DNA of 46,509 bases from an uncultured Acidimicrobiales bacterium (lineage in GTDB: Bacteria > Actinomycetota > Acidimicrobiia > Acidimicrobiales > SHLQ01). A program made the translations under genes and the position numbers. The stretch covers positions 1-46,509 of the forward strand of contig CALJDK010000113.1 in the NCBI GenBank assembly GCA_938023735.1, given 5' to 3'. Below are positions 17,094-26,104 of the stretch, one piece after another. Numbering within the stretch: position 1 is the stretch's first letter; each line of letters starts with the position of its first letter. Under the pieces are notes generated by a model that had not been told where the DNA came from, did no database searches, and worked only from the letters and a program-made list of their open reading frames with translations.

Positions 17094-17909
17094 CTAACGA
17101 ATGATTTGGCACCCGTGCGTATCGACGACCACTTCGAAGATATCGCCCTCGCCGTGCATGGCGGCGGCACAATCGCTGGCCGAAGAGATCGGGGCGATAG
17201 CTGCCACCGATGGGCCCGAACCGCTTAGCCACGCGGCGAAACCCTTGCCACGAAGTTCTTGGAGAACCGACTTGGTTTCGGGCAGAAACTCGAGCCGGGC
17301 GGTTTCGTGAATCACGTCGTGGGCGGTCTCGGCGAGCATGGCGACATCGCCGGTAAGCAGGCCGGCCACCATCGCTGCGGTTGCTGCGGATTGCTGGATG
17401 GCCTCGGACAGCTCGAGTGATTGGCGAATGACTCCCCGGGCCACTTTGGTTTCATTGATCTGGTCGGGCACCCAGATCAGCATCTGTAAACCGTCGAGTT
17501 TGGGCGTGAGGTAGTGCACCCGGTCCTGCACGGCTAGACACAGACCGCCGAAGGCCGATGGAGCGGCGTTGTCGGCGTGACCTTCGATGTCGTTTCCGAC
17601 TTCAAATGCCGCTGCACGAGCGGTGGGTTCGACATCGCCGGCACATACCCGGGCCAGGTAGGCGCCGCCGACCGCTTCGGCTGCGCTGGATCCGAAACCC
17701 TTGCCGACCGGAATGGTGGACGCCCCGAACATCGGGAAGTCGTTGCCGGCCTGTCGGGCAGCGATTCTGACCAGGCCGTCCTCGGGAACTTCTTCGGAGC
17801 CTTCGAATGGCTCGTCGGAAAGGTCGAGGTACCGGTCGAGGGCAAGGCCGACGGCATCGAAGCCAGGGCCGAGGTTGGCGGTTGATCCGGGTACGCGAAT
17901 TCGGGTCAT
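17094..17909 (-). CDS. thrB: Homoserine kinase
   Basis: A GHMP-family kinase that phosphorylates homoserine with ATP, the step before threonine synthase. Seen: VPGSTANLGPGFDAVGLAL at the N-terminus, the ATP loop PVGKGFGSSAAEAVGG (residues 67-82), and the C-terminal LSGSGPSVAA. Length 271 is slightly short but typical for small bacterial forms. GAGGAG precedes the ATG by about 7 bases. It follows thrC by 19 bases in the hom-thrC-thrB operon. Confidence 0.95.
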   Translation of the reverse strand: MTRIRVPGSTANLGPGFDAVGLALDRYLDLSDEPFEGSEEVPEDGLVRIAARQAGNDFPMFGASTIPVGKGFGSSAAEAVGGAYLARVCAGDVEPTARAAAFEVGNDIEGHADNAAPSAFGGLCLAVQDRVHYLTPKLDGLQMLIWVPDQINETKVARGVIRQSLELSEAIQQSAATAAMVAGLLTGDVAMLAETAHDVIHETARLEFLPETKSVLQELRGKGFAAWLSGSGPSVAAIAPISSASDCAAAMHGEGDIFEVVVDTHGCQIIR

Positions 17910-17928
17910 CGAAGGGCTCCTCTCACTG

Positions 17929-19383
17929 CTAATCGGGTGTGCGGTTGGTTTGTACGAACGCTTCGACGGTAGCGAGATCGTTGGGCAGTTCGGTGAATTG
18001 TTCGTCTCGGGTCATCAGGTCGGAGAGGTGCTCGGGCAACGCAGGTCGCACTACGTCTTTGCCGCCATCCGGACTGGCAAGCGCGCGACGAACTGCGTCG
18101 GGGAACTTTGCCGGGTGGGCGGTGGCCAAGCTGATCATGGGGTGCGATGGGTTGGCCCGAAGCCGTTCGGCGGCGAGGAGGCCGACCGCGGTGTGAGGGT
18201 CGACCAGCATGCCGTGATCGGCGTTGTAACGGGCGATGGTTTCGAGGGTTTCGACGTCGTCGACGCTGGTGCCACTCCAGGTTTCGGAAAGGCTCTGCAG
18301 TACGTGCGGGTCGATGGCAACACTGCCTTCGCCACGGAAGGTCATCATGAACTCGGCCACTGCCTCTCCGTCGCGCCCGAGCAGATCAAACACCAGGCGC
18401 TCGAGGTTGGACGACACCTGAATATCCATGCTCGGTGACAGCGATGGTTCGACGCCGCTGATGGTCATTCGTCCCGAGCCGAAGAATTGGGTGAGAATGT
18501 CGTTGCGATTGCTTCCCACGACAAACTGGGAGACGGGAACGCCCATTCGCCGTGCGGTCTCGCCGGCGAACACGTTGCCGAAGTTACCGGTAGGAACACT
18601 AAAGCTCACCGGCCCTCCCCCACCGATCTTGCGGGCCGCCCACACGTAGTACACAACCTGGGCCATCACGCGGGCCCAGTTGATGGAGTTCACGGCGCCA
18701 AGGTGCACGTCGTCGCGAAACGACTCGTGGGCAAACATGGCTTTGACCAGGTCTTGGCAATCGTCGAACGTTCCGTCGATTTCAATGGCGTGCACGTTGC
18801 TCGACGTAACCGTGGTCATCTGTCGACGTTGCACATCGGACACTCGACCTTTGGGGAACAAGACGAAGATGTCGAGCGCCTCGCGGTCGCGGCACGCCTC
18901 GATGGCGGCCGAGCCGGTGTCACCCGAGGTGGCGCCCACGATGGTGAGGCGCTGGCTCCGGCGGTTGAGTTCGGCTTCGAAGAGTCTGCCGACCAGCTGA
19001 AGCGCAACATCTTTGAAGGCCAGGGTCGGGCCCCAGAACAGCTCCATAAGGTGCGAGCCGCCACCGAGATCGACTAAGGGCACGACATCGTCATGATGAA
19101 AGGTTGCGTAGGCATCGGCCACGATCGCGGCGAACTCATCACGTTCGAAGCTCGGCACCACGAACGGCGCCATCACTTCGATGGCGGTGTCGACATAGGA
19201 CGCCTCGGCACCAGCGGCGTGCGTTGCCGCCCAGTCGATGGTTGGCGACTTGCTCGGCACATACAATCCGCCATCGCTGGCAAGTCCGGTGAGCAGCACA
19301 TCGCCAAAGCTCAGCTCGGGGGCTGAGCCACGGGTGCTGACATAGCGAATACCCGAAACGTCACCGGATGGATTGCTAGGCAC
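17929..19383 (-). CDS. thrC: Threonine synthase
   Basis: A PLP enzyme that turns O-phosphohomoserine into threonine. The PLP lysine is Lys124 in GPTLAFKDVALQ; GATSGDTGSAAIEA binds the cofactor phosphate and PTGNFGNVFAG completes the site. The N-terminus (RYVSTRG...LSFGDVLLTGLASDGGLYVP) and the length of 484 aa mark the long E. coli/yeast-type form rather than the short one. The GTG start directly follows the TAA of hom with no base between, so translation is probably coupled. Confidence 0.97.
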   Translation of the reverse strand: MPSNPSGDVSGIRYVSTRGSAPELSFGDVLLTGLASDGGLYVPSKSPTIDWAATHAAGAEASYVDTAIEVMAPFVVPSFERDEFAAIVADAYATFHHDDVVPLVDLGGGSHLMELFWGPTLAFKDVALQLVGRLFEAELNRRSQRLTIVGATSGDTGSAAIEACRDREALDIFVLFPKGRVSDVQRRQMTTVTSSNVHAIEIDGTFDDCQDLVKAMFAHESFRDDVHLGAVNSINWARVMAQVVYYVWAARKIGGGGPVSFSVPTGNFGNVFAGETARRMGVPVSQFVVGSNRNDILTQFFGSGRMTISGVEPSLSPSMDIQVSSNLERLVFDLLGRDGEAVAEFMMTFRGEGSVAIDPHVLQSLSETWSGTSVDDVETLETIARYNADHGMLVDPHTAVGLLAAERLRANPSHPMISLATAHPAKFPDAVRRALASPDGGKDVVRPALPEHLSDLMTRDEQFTELPNDLATVEAFVQTNRTPD

Positions 19384-20697
19384 TTAGTTTCCTACGACTC
19401 GGATCACGGCCCCGACGCTGCGAACGGCATCGAGATCGCGCAACGTGTCGAGCGTGGCTCGAACGTCGCTTTCCGAAGCGAGGTGGGTGACAAACACCAG
19501 CTGGGCTTCGTTGCCGGTTTCTTCGCTCGCGCCGGCCTGTTCCATCGATTGAATCGAGACATTGTTTTGGCCGAAAGTGGTGGCGACCTGGCCAAGCACA
19601 CCCGGTTCGTCGTTGACATGCAGCGTGAGGCTGTAGGCCGAGCGAAGGTCGGAGATCGGCATGATTTGGGCGGGCGGAAGCGGACCGAAACGGGCGTGGG
19701 TTCCGGCCCGAAGGTTCGATGCCGCGTCGATGAGGTCGCCAAGCACTGCGCTTGCGGTGGGCTCGCCGCCGGCGCCTCGGCCGTACAACATGAGCTCGCC
19801 GACAGCGCCACCTTCAATGAACACGGCGTTGAAGCTGTCGCGCACCGAGGCAAGCGGGTGGGCACATGGCACGAGCGCTGGGTGTACTCGAACTCCGACT
19901 TTGGTTTCGGCGCCGTCGACAACTTGCTCAGCTACCGCGATGAGTTTGATGACATGGTCGTGGCGGGTGGCGTAGTCGATATCGGCGATGGTGATTTCGC
20001 TGATGCCTTCGTGGTGCACATCGTCGGCGGTGACCGAAACACCGAACGCAATGGTGGCGATAATGGCGGCCTTGGCGCCGGCGTCGAACCCTTCGACATC
20101 TGCGGTGGGGTCGGCTTCGGCGTAGCCCAGCGCTTGTGCGTCAGCGAGCGCATCGGTATAGCTGGCACCATTTTCGGTCATCTGAGTGAGGATGTAGTTG
20201 GTGGTGCCGTTGACGATGCCCAGCACTCGCTTTATGGGTTCGCCAAGCAGCGATTCGCGAAGCGGGCGAATGAGTGGAATACCGCCAGCCACCGCTGCTT
20301 CGAATAGCAGGTCGACGCCGCCCGCTTCGGCTTCGGCGAACAACTCGGCACCATGTTCGGCCACGAGCGCTTTGTTGCCGGTGACTACCGGCTTGCCCGC
20401 AGCGAGGGCTGCGAGGATGAGGGTGCGGGCTGGTTCGATACCGCCAATAAGTTCGACGACCAGATCGATGTCGGGGTCGGCTACCAGACCTTGCGGATCG
20501 TCGGTGAAGACCTCGGTGGCCACGTCGATACCCCGGTCGACGGTGACATCGCGCACGGCAATGCGTGAGATCTGTAGGTCGAGCCCGGTGCGCAGGAGGA
20601 TCTCTTGGCGTTGCTCGGCGAGGAGGGTCACCAACGCGCTGCCGACGTTACCGCAGCCAAGCAGACCAACTCGAAGGGGCAGGGGCTGGTTGGTCAT
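19384..20697 (-). CDS. hom: Homoserine dehydrogenase with ACT domain
   Basis: Reduces aspartate semialdehyde to homoserine with NAD(P)H. Seen: N-terminal GLLGCGNVGS (GCGNVG at 14-19); VTGNKALVAEHG; the catalytic domain with GIVNGTTNYILTQM and EADPTADVEGFDAGAK; and a C-terminal ACT domain from about residue 355 (SAYSLTLHVNDEPGVLGQVATTF). The ACT domain is the site of threonine feedback control in this family. Length 437 is normal. It heads the hom-thrC-thrB run. The rightward kinase-like gene starts 174 bases beyond its start. Confidence 0.97.
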   Translation of the reverse strand: MTNQPLPLRVGLLGCGNVGSALVTLLAEQRQEILLRTGLDLQISRIAVRDVTVDRGIDVATEVFTDDPQGLVADPDIDLVVELIGGIEPARTLILAALAAGKPVVTGNKALVAEHGAELFAEAEAGGVDLLFEAAVAGGIPLIRPLRESLLGEPIKRVLGIVNGTTNYILTQMTENGASYTDALADAQALGYAEADPTADVEGFDAGAKAAIIATIAFGVSVTADDVHHEGISEITIADIDYATRHDHVIKLIAVAEQVVDGAETKVGVRVHPALVPCAHPLASVRDSFNAVFIEGGAVGELMLYGRGAGGEPTASAVLGDLIDAASNLRAGTHARFGPLPPAQIMPISDLRSAYSLTLHVNDEPGVLGQVATTFGQNNVSIQSMEQAGASEETGNEAQLVFVTHLASESDVRATLDTLRDLDAVRSVGAVIRVVGN

Positions 20698-20845
20698 GGG
20701 TATCCGATGAGTGAGAAACGGGCGTTCGGCCGGGAAGGTGTTTCGGCGCGATCGTTGGCAGGTTTTGCCTCAGTGTGTTCGCTGCCTTGCACCTTCGCCA
20801 AGCTAGCCTTTGGTGATTCGGCGCGCCGAGATTTCCTTTGTGATG

Positions 20846-20874
20846 TTTCATATGATTTCATTATATTTCATATG
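20846..20874 (+). promoter_or_regulatory. Three TTTCAT repeats at 10-bp spacing over the start of the kinase-like gene
   Basis: TTTCAT occurs at 20846, 20856 and 20866, each start exactly 10 bases after the last. The first and third continue as TTTCATATG, and the third includes the ATG start codon at 20872. The stretch is AT-rich in a GC-rich genome. TATGAT (20851-20856) could serve as a -10 box inside it. Repeats one helical turn apart suggest cooperative binding of a regulator on one face of the DNA. Confidence 0.5.
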
Positions 20875-22098
20875 GGACTTGGGGGATTCGCCGGTGAGGG
20901 GCAAGAAGCTCGCGTGTGGCGCCTCGCCAACGATGTCCATGTCGAGCCGCGAGCGCTTCGCCTCGCCGGACCAGAGCGGCACAGTTTCCCCAAGCGCTCG
21001 GGTTCCCCGCTTACTACCTCACTTCCCGATTGTCCGCACCTACTGGCGATTGGCTCATCCGTCGATGCTGGCCCGACAGCTGTCGCCGCGGTACTTCCGC
21101 TCCTCAGCGGCGGTTCGTTGGCGACACGGCTGACCGAAATCGGCCCGTTGCCAGCAATCGACTGCGGCAAGGTTGCCGCCAGCATGCGCGACGCGTTGGC
21201 GGCGCTGCATGCGGCGGGCCTTGTGCACCTCGATGTGAGTCCGGCGAACATCTTGTTGACGTCGGCGGGCCTACCGGTTCTGGCCGATACTGCTGGCGTA
21301 GTACTCGCCGATGGACAGATAGCCCAGCGCGGCACACCGCCCTACACGGTGCCGGGGGTCGATGCATCGCCCTCGACCGATTGGATCGCGCTTGGCCGGG
21401 TGTTGACCGAGTTGGCCAGCGGGAGTCCGCGCACCCAGATTTCGCATCTACCCGAGACGCTGCAACCTGCGGTCCGAGATCTGCTGGCGGGCCGAGACCC
21501 CGACCAGACGCTCGGGGCCGTATCTGCTGGATCGGCTTCGGCTGACTCGGATGATGCACCTCAAGATCGTCGCCTTGCCGTTTACCCAGTGGGCCGTATC
21601 GTGCCGTCTCATCAGCGAGCAACGATGGATTTCATCGCCGGTTCCAGAGCCTCGGAACCCGACCCCAACGTCTCGAAGAGGTGGGGAAACAAGCGGCGGG
21701 TCGTGCTGTCGATGGTTGGCGCCGCTTCGCTGATTGCCGCATTCTGCGGGGTGGCGCTGGCTAGCGGTTCCGACCCGGAATCCAACTGCCCCGGACGGCC
21801 TGGGGCCGACCAGATCGAACCCGGTTTCGTGGCGGTTGCTGCCGACACCGGCGGGCCGTGCCCCACGCGTGTGTTGTGGTCGCAACGCAGCGGCACCTTG
21901 GTTGTCCCCACTTCGGCCGGGCCGCAACGCTTCGCTCTGGGCCAACCAGGCGATGTGCTTTCGTTTGGTGATTGGGATTGCAACGGCACCGTAACCCCAG
22001 CGCTTCGCCGCGACGGCCAGATGCTGGTCTTTTCCCGCTGGCCACAAGATGCGCCGGTACGGGCGGTCGAGCAGTCATCGGAACCACCTGCTTGTTGA
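20872..22098 (+). CDS. Membrane-anchored Ser/Thr kinase-like protein lacking the ATP-anchoring lysine
   Basis: 408 residues. A kinase fold spans about 1-215: glycine-rich start GLGGFAGEGQEARVW, HLDVSPANILL (residues 119-129, for HRDxKxxN), ADTAGV at 138-143 in place of DFG, GTPPYTVPG for the APE segment, and TDWIALGRVLTELASG. Catalytic-loop Asp121, Asn126 and Asp139 remain, but the VAIK position reads VEPRALRLA with no Lys. A single membrane helix follows (about 278-298), then a roughly 110-residue outside domain with four Cys and a GDWDCNGTVTPALRR repeat-like unit. It may be a pseudokinase or a weak kinase. It is the only rightward gene in the biosynthetic run and ends 12 bases from the lysA stop. 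Confidence 0.75.
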   Translation: MGLGGFAGEGQEARVWRLANDVHVEPRALRLAGPERHSFPKRSGSPLTTSLPDCPHLLAIGSSVDAGPTAVAAVLPLLSGGSLATRLTEIGPLPAIDCGKVAASMRDALAALHAAGLVHLDVSPANILLTSAGLPVLADTAGVVLADGQIAQRGTPPYTVPGVDASPSTDWIALGRVLTELASGSPRTQISHLPETLQPAVRDLLAGRDPDQTLGAVSAGSASADSDDAPQDRRLAVYPVGRIVPSHQRATMDFIAGSRASEPDPNVSKRWGNKRRVVLSMVGAASLIAAFCGVALASGSDPESNCPGRPGADQIEPGFVAVAADTGGPCPTRVLWSQRSGTLVVPTSAGPQRFALGQPGDVLSFGDWDCNGTVTPALRRDGQMLVFSRWPQDAPVRAVEQSSEPPAC

Positions 22099-22110
22099 TC
22101 TGCCGCCTGG

Positions 22111-23382
22111 CTAGACGTCGAGACGAATCAGGTCGTCGTAGGTCTCACGCCGCACGACAAGCCTCGACTCACCGTTGCGTACAAACACCACCGGCGGACG
22201 AGTGACCTTGTTGTAGTTGGATGCCATGCCATGGCCGTAAGCGCCCGTGACCGGGGTGGCCAGAATGTCACCAACGACAAGATCATCGGGCACAGAGCCC
22301 TCGCGAACCAAAATGTCTCCCGACTCACAGTGTTTGCCCACCACACGAACCTGGAGGTTTCGCTCGGACGAACCGGCCCGGGGCAGAAAGGTCTCGTAGC
22401 CGCTGCCGTACAGCACGGGACGAGGGTTGTCGCTCATGCCGCCGTCGACCGCCACGAACGTTCGAATGCCCTCGAGGGTTTTGATGGTGCCCACGGTGTA
22501 GAGGGTTACCGCGGCTGCGGCAACGATGGAGCGGCCCGGTTCGGCAGTAATTCTGCCCTCGAAGCCGGCGTCGCGACATCCACGTTGCATCGACGCACCC
22601 CAAACCGAGAACGGTGGTGCTTCCTCGCCCTCGACATAGGCCACGCCCAGTCCCCCACCAACCGACAGTTCGGCGATATCGAGATCGGCGCAGAACGTGG
22701 CGATGATAGTGGCCGCTTTCTCAAACGATTCGATGCTGAACACCTGGCTACCGATGTGCGCGTGAATGCCCATCAGGTTCATTGCGGGGCTTGCCTGCGC
22801 CCGCTCGACCGCCTTGTGGGCCAGACCGCTCGACACGGTGAACCCAAACTTGGAATCGTCCTGGCCGGTGGCGATGAACTCGTGGGTCTCGACCTTCACT
22901 CCCGGGGTGATACGCAACATCACGTCGGCCACGATGCCTAGTTCGGCGAACAACATGTCGAGGCGGTCGAACTCGTCGAACGAATCGACCATCACGTGGT
23001 GCACGCCTTCGGTGATGGCGTAACGAAGCTCGTCGAGCGACTTGTTGTTGCCGTGAAAGATCAACCGGTCGGCAGGCACGCCGGCGTTGAGCGCAACGAA
23101 CAGCTCGCCGCCAGTTGCCACATCGATCTGCATGCCCTCTTCGTAGGCAAGCTGCGCCATCGCCGTGCACAGGAACGCCTTCGAGGCATACGACACGCCA
23201 TCGGGGAACGCTTCTACCGCGTCGCGGCAGTGCTGACGAAGCTGCTCTTCGTCGTAGACAAACAACGGGGTGCCGTATTCTTCGGCCAGGTCGGTAAGCG
23301 CGATTCCGCCCACCGACACTTGGCCGTCGTCGTCGATGGCAGCCGAGTCGGGAAGCAGCTGTCGAGGGATGGGGCCAGCCAC
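22111..23382 (-). CDS. lysA: Diaminopimelate decarboxylase
   Basis: Last step of lysine synthesis: PLP-dependent decarboxylation of meso-diaminopimelate. The PLP lysine is Lys68 in VSYASKAFLC; HIGSQVF, VGGGLGVAY and TAEPGRSIV bind the cofactor; GKHCESGD carries the catalytic Cys of the partner subunit in the dimer. Length 423 is normal. The GTG start abuts the TAG of argS with no gap. The argS-lysA-hom order is a classic actinobacterial arrangement, although here a rightward gene separates lysA from hom. Confidence 0.97.
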   Translation of the reverse strand: MAGPIPRQLLPDSAAIDDDGQVSVGGIALTDLAEEYGTPLFVYDEEQLRQHCRDAVEAFPDGVSYASKAFLCTAMAQLAYEEGMQIDVATGGELFVALNAGVPADRLIFHGNNKSLDELRYAITEGVHHVMVDSFDEFDRLDMLFAELGIVADVMLRITPGVKVETHEFIATGQDDSKFGFTVSSGLAHKAVERAQASPAMNLMGIHAHIGSQVFSIESFEKAATIIATFCADLDIAELSVGGGLGVAYVEGEEAPPFSVWGASMQRGCRDAGFEGRITAEPGRSIVAAAAVTLYTVGTIKTLEGIRTFVAVDGGMSDNPRPVLYGSGYETFLPRAGSSERNLQVRVVGKHCESGDILVREGSVPDDLVVGDILATPVTGAYGHGMASNYNKVTRPPVVFVRNGESRLVVRRETYDDLIRLDV

Positions 23383-24984
23383 CTACATCGACTCCGGGGC
23401 GCTCACGCCGAGCAGATCGAAGCACACGGCAAGAGCGGTGAGGGTGGCTTCGAGCAGCCACAGTCGGCCTTGAGTGAGCTCGTCGCTCACACCGTCGCCC
23501 ACCACGTAGCAGTCGTGGTAAAAGCCGTGGAACGCCGCAGCAAGCTCGCGAGACCACGCAGCGATGGTGTGGGGCGAGCGTTCGCGTGCCGCGTGATCGA
23601 CGGTTTCGGGCAACGTACTGATGGCCCGCAAAAGGTCGAGCTCGCGATCGTGGGTAAGCACCGAAAGGTCGACCTCGGCCAGCGGCTTTCGCGTATGGCC
23701 TTTTTCCTCGGCGTTCTTGATGGTGCTGTGGATTCGAGCGTTGGCGTACTGCACGTAGAACACCGGGTTGTCAGCGGCCTTCTTGCTAACCGCCGCAAGG
23801 TCGATGGTTTGGCGGGTATCAACCGACTGCATCAGATACATCAGTCGAGTGACATCCGGGCCAACCATGTCGATGATCTCGTCGAAGGACACAAAGTCGC
23901 CGGCTCTTCCGGCCATGCGGATCGCTTCGCCGTCTCGCTCCAGGTCGACCAGTTGCGTAATGAGAATTTCGAGCCCGTCGGGGTCGTGGCCCAACGCTTG
24001 CATCGCGGCTTTCATCCGCACCATGTAACCGTGGTGGTCGGCTCCCCAAATATTGATGAGTTTGGGCGCCCGGCTGAACTTGTCGCGGTGGTACGCAACG
24101 TCGGGTGCTAGGTAGGTGAGTTCCCCATCGCTTTTGACGAGCACCCGATCTTTGTCGTCGCCGTATTCGGTCGACCGGAGCCAGGTGGCGCCGTCTTCGA
24201 CGAATGACATGTTTTTCTCGGCCAACTCAGCCAGCGCTTCGTCGATGACACCCGAGGCAACCATCGATCGCTCGCTGAACCACACGTCGAACTCGATGCC
24301 GACGCGCGACAACGTCTCGCGGTGGCTGGCGAGCGCCCGGGCGTATCCCCACTCGAGCGGGTCGGCGTCGTCGGGCATTTCTGCGGCCCAGTCGATGATG
24401 TAGGCGCCCTGGTAGCCACCCTCGGGTGGTTCCTCTCCGCGCTTGCGAGCGGCGAGCGATTCAGCAAAAAGTTGCATCTGCACGCCACGGTCGTTGAGGT
24501 AGAACTCGCGGGTGACCTGGTAGCCAACCCGGTCGAGAAGGCGGGCAACCGAATCGCCATAACAGGCGCCCCGGGCATGTCCGGCGTGAAGCGGCTTGTT
24601 GGGGTTGGCGCTCACGAACTCGACGTTGATGGCTTGACCGCCCCCGGTGTCGAGCCGGGCGAAGTTGTCGGCGCCCTGTTCGGCCACATCGACCAGCACC
24701 TGGTGGAGCCACGAGTCGTCGAGCGTGAAGTTGACGAAGCCGGGCCCGGCTACCGAAATGCCCGAGACGTACTCGGGGCGATTGGCGTCGAGATAGTCCA
24801 CCAACGCGGTTCCCAGCTCGCGAGGGTTCTTTCCTGCCATCTTCGCCGTAGCGAGGGCAACGTTGGACGACCAATCGCCATGCTCGCGGTTGGCCGGCCG
24901 CTCGAGCTGAATCTCGGCTGGCGGGTCGACGCCCACGGCCGACAATGCGTCGGACAGAGCGCTGGAAAGAATCTCGGTAACCAT
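23383..24984 (-). CDS. argS: Arginyl-tRNA synthetase
   Basis: Charges tRNA-Arg. Class I features: N-terminal Arg-tRNA-synthetase domain (about 1-85), FVSANPNKPLHAGHARGACYGD with the HIGH-equivalent HAGH, INIWGADHHGYMVRM, and MAGRAGDF at the place of the KMSK loop, as in many ArgRS. The C-terminal DALR anticodon domain runs to the end. Length 533 is short but usual for actinobacteria. TAGGCT lies 7 bases before the ATG, so the transcript is likely leaderless. It is followed directly by lysA. A tRNA-Arg gene lies divergently 137 bases upstream. Confidence 0.96.
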   Translation of the reverse strand: MVTEILSSALSDALSAVGVDPPAEIQLERPANREHGDWSSNVALATAKMAGKNPRELGTALVDYLDANRPEYVSGISVAGPGFVNFTLDDSWLHQVLVDVAEQGADNFARLDTGGGQAINVEFVSANPNKPLHAGHARGACYGDSVARLLDRVGYQVTREFYLNDRGVQMQLFAESLAARKRGEEPPEGGYQGAYIIDWAAEMPDDADPLEWGYARALASHRETLSRVGIEFDVWFSERSMVASGVIDEALAELAEKNMSFVEDGATWLRSTEYGDDKDRVLVKSDGELTYLAPDVAYHRDKFSRAPKLINIWGADHHGYMVRMKAAMQALGHDPDGLEILITQLVDLERDGEAIRMAGRAGDFVSFDEIIDMVGPDVTRLMYLMQSVDTRQTIDLAAVSKKAADNPVFYVQYANARIHSTIKNAEEKGHTRKPLAEVDLSVLTHDRELDLLRAISTLPETVDHAARERSPHTIAAWSRELAAAFHGFYHDCYVVGDGVSDELTQGRLWLLEATLTALAVCFDLLGVSAPESM

Positions 24985-24997
24985 CTATCCGAGCCTA
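24985..24997 (-). promoter_or_regulatory. Predicted leaderless promoter of argS (TAGGCT, 7 bases before ATG)
   Basis: On the minus strand TAGGCT (24997-24992) matches TANNNT and is separated from the ATG by CGGATAG. No ribosome-binding site precedes the ATG. Confidence 0.5.
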
Positions 24998-25105
24998 CTG
25001 CGGCAACCTTTCAACCAAGACTTGGGTTTCCGGAAGCAGCAGATGGCAAATACCGCCGGTGCAATCCACTCAGTTCCCCGGTAGCAGGAAGCGGCGGCGG
25101 CAGAG

Positions 25106-25111
25106 TATCGT
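25106..25111 (+). promoter_or_regulatory. -10 box (TATCGT) of the tRNA-Arg gene
   Basis: TATCGT ends 10 bases before the first base of the mature tRNA and fits TANNNT. No clear -35 element is seen. Confidence 0.45.
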
Positions 25112-25121
25112 GTGCCATTCC

Positions 25122-25193
25122 GCCCTCGTAGCTCAGGGGATAGAGCATCGGTTTCCGGAACCGTGAGCGGAGGTTCGAATCCTCCCGAGGGCG
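25122..25193 (+). tRNA. tRNA-Arg (anticodon CCG)
   Basis: A full cloverleaf is read by eye. Acceptor stem GCCCTCG (25122-25128) pairs with CGAGGGC (25186-25192), D stem GCTC/GAGC, anticodon loop TTCCGGA with CCG at 25155-25157, T arm GGAGG-TTCGAAT-CCTCC, discriminator G at 25193. The outermost pair of the anticodon stem is T-T. The 3' CCA is not encoded. It reads the CGG codon. A run of T (TTTTTT, from 25199) follows as a likely terminator. Confidence 0.95.
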
Positions 25194-25216
25194 CTACCTT
25201 TTTTAAGAATGACTCC

Positions 25217-26104
25217 CTAATCGTTCCGCTCGGGGATGGCCGAGATGAGCTGGCTGAGCTGGCTTGGTTTCGGCACCGCAATCCGCACGGCATCGGGCAT
25301 TCCAAAGCTGGCCGCCGAGCGGACAAGGATCCCTCGGGCGAACAGTGCGTTTCGCAAACCCGGGGCATCGGGGATCCACAGGAAGTTCGCCGCACCGGGG
25401 TCGGCGACCCAGCCACGCGCTTCGAGGGCCGACGCCAGTTCATTTCGCAGCGCAGCTATTTCGTCTCGCCAACGGGGCAGGTCGGCCAACGCAAGAAGGT
25501 CAGGTACCGAATCACACGCCAACCCACTCAGTGACCAACGAGGCTGTTCACTACGAAGCCCCTCGGCCATGGCATCGTCGGGGGTAATCGCATACCCAAT
25601 CCGTACGCCCGGACACGCAAACACCTTTGTGAGGGAGCCAACAACGATCGTGTCCGCATCGCCCCGCGTCCACTGGCCGGTGGCGAGCGGATAGAACGCC
25701 TCGTCGCGAACCGCTGCCGGTTCGTCTACTCCGGCCAACCGGCCCGTCGGATTGTTTGGATCCGACATCCAGCGACCCGAAGAGGCGTCGATGTCGAGGT
25801 GACGCTCGTAGAGCGAGAACTCCGGGTCTTGCACCCAACCAGTCCGCAGTTGCCGGGCGACGAGAGCTATCGCCTCGGCGCCGCCGTTTGTCAGGACGAC
25901 CCGTTCAGGCTCAACCCCCAGTACTTCGGCCATGGCCCGCGTAGCTCCATCGGCATCGGGATAGCGGCCGATCGAGTCGAGGTGGGACTGGAAGATCGGT
26001 GTGGGGTCGGGAGCGACCGGGTTCAGACTTGCCGACAGTTCGAGGTCGACCCCGTAAAGGTGCGCCTTTCCTCCGTGCTGGCCTGGGGGTGGTGCTGCGG
26101 TCAT
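25217..26104 (-). CDS. cobC: Threonine-phosphate decarboxylase (cobalamin aminopropanol arm)
   Basis: A fold-type I PLP enzyme of the histidinol-phosphate aminotransferase group. The PLP lysine is Lys160 in VVGSLTKVFACPGVRIGY; SDPNNPTG binds the cofactor ring; NGGAEAIALVAR lies near the N-terminus. The start HGGKAHLYGVDLELSASLNPVAPDP matches CobC/CobD enzymes, which decarboxylate L-threonine-O-3-phosphate to (R)-1-amino-2-propanol phosphate. That is the very substrate CbiB needs. At 295 aa it is shorter than usual (about 340-360), with compact loops. Its ATG overlaps the cbiB stop (ATGA). A HisC-like role is less likely given the neighbours. Confidence 0.85.
   Translation of the reverse strand: MTAAPPPGQHGGKAHLYGVDLELSASLNPVAPDPTPIFQSHLDSIGRYPDADGATRAMAEVLGVEPERVVLTNGGAEAIALVARQLRTGWVQDPEFSLYERHLDIDASSGRWMSDPNNPTGRLAGVDEPAAVRDEAFYPLATGQWTRGDADTIVVGSLTKVFACPGVRIGYAITPDDAMAEGLRSEQPRWSLSGLACDSVPDLLALADLPRWRDEIAALRNELASALEARGWVADPGAANFLWIPDAPGLRNALFARGILVRSAASFGMPDAVRIAVPKPSQLSQLISAIPERND

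Noticed and set aside
23383..24984. Defective arginyl-tRNA synthetase, because no KMSK motif is found
   Set aside because: Many ArgRS proteins naturally lack a standard KMSK; the HAGH motif and the rest of the domains are intact.
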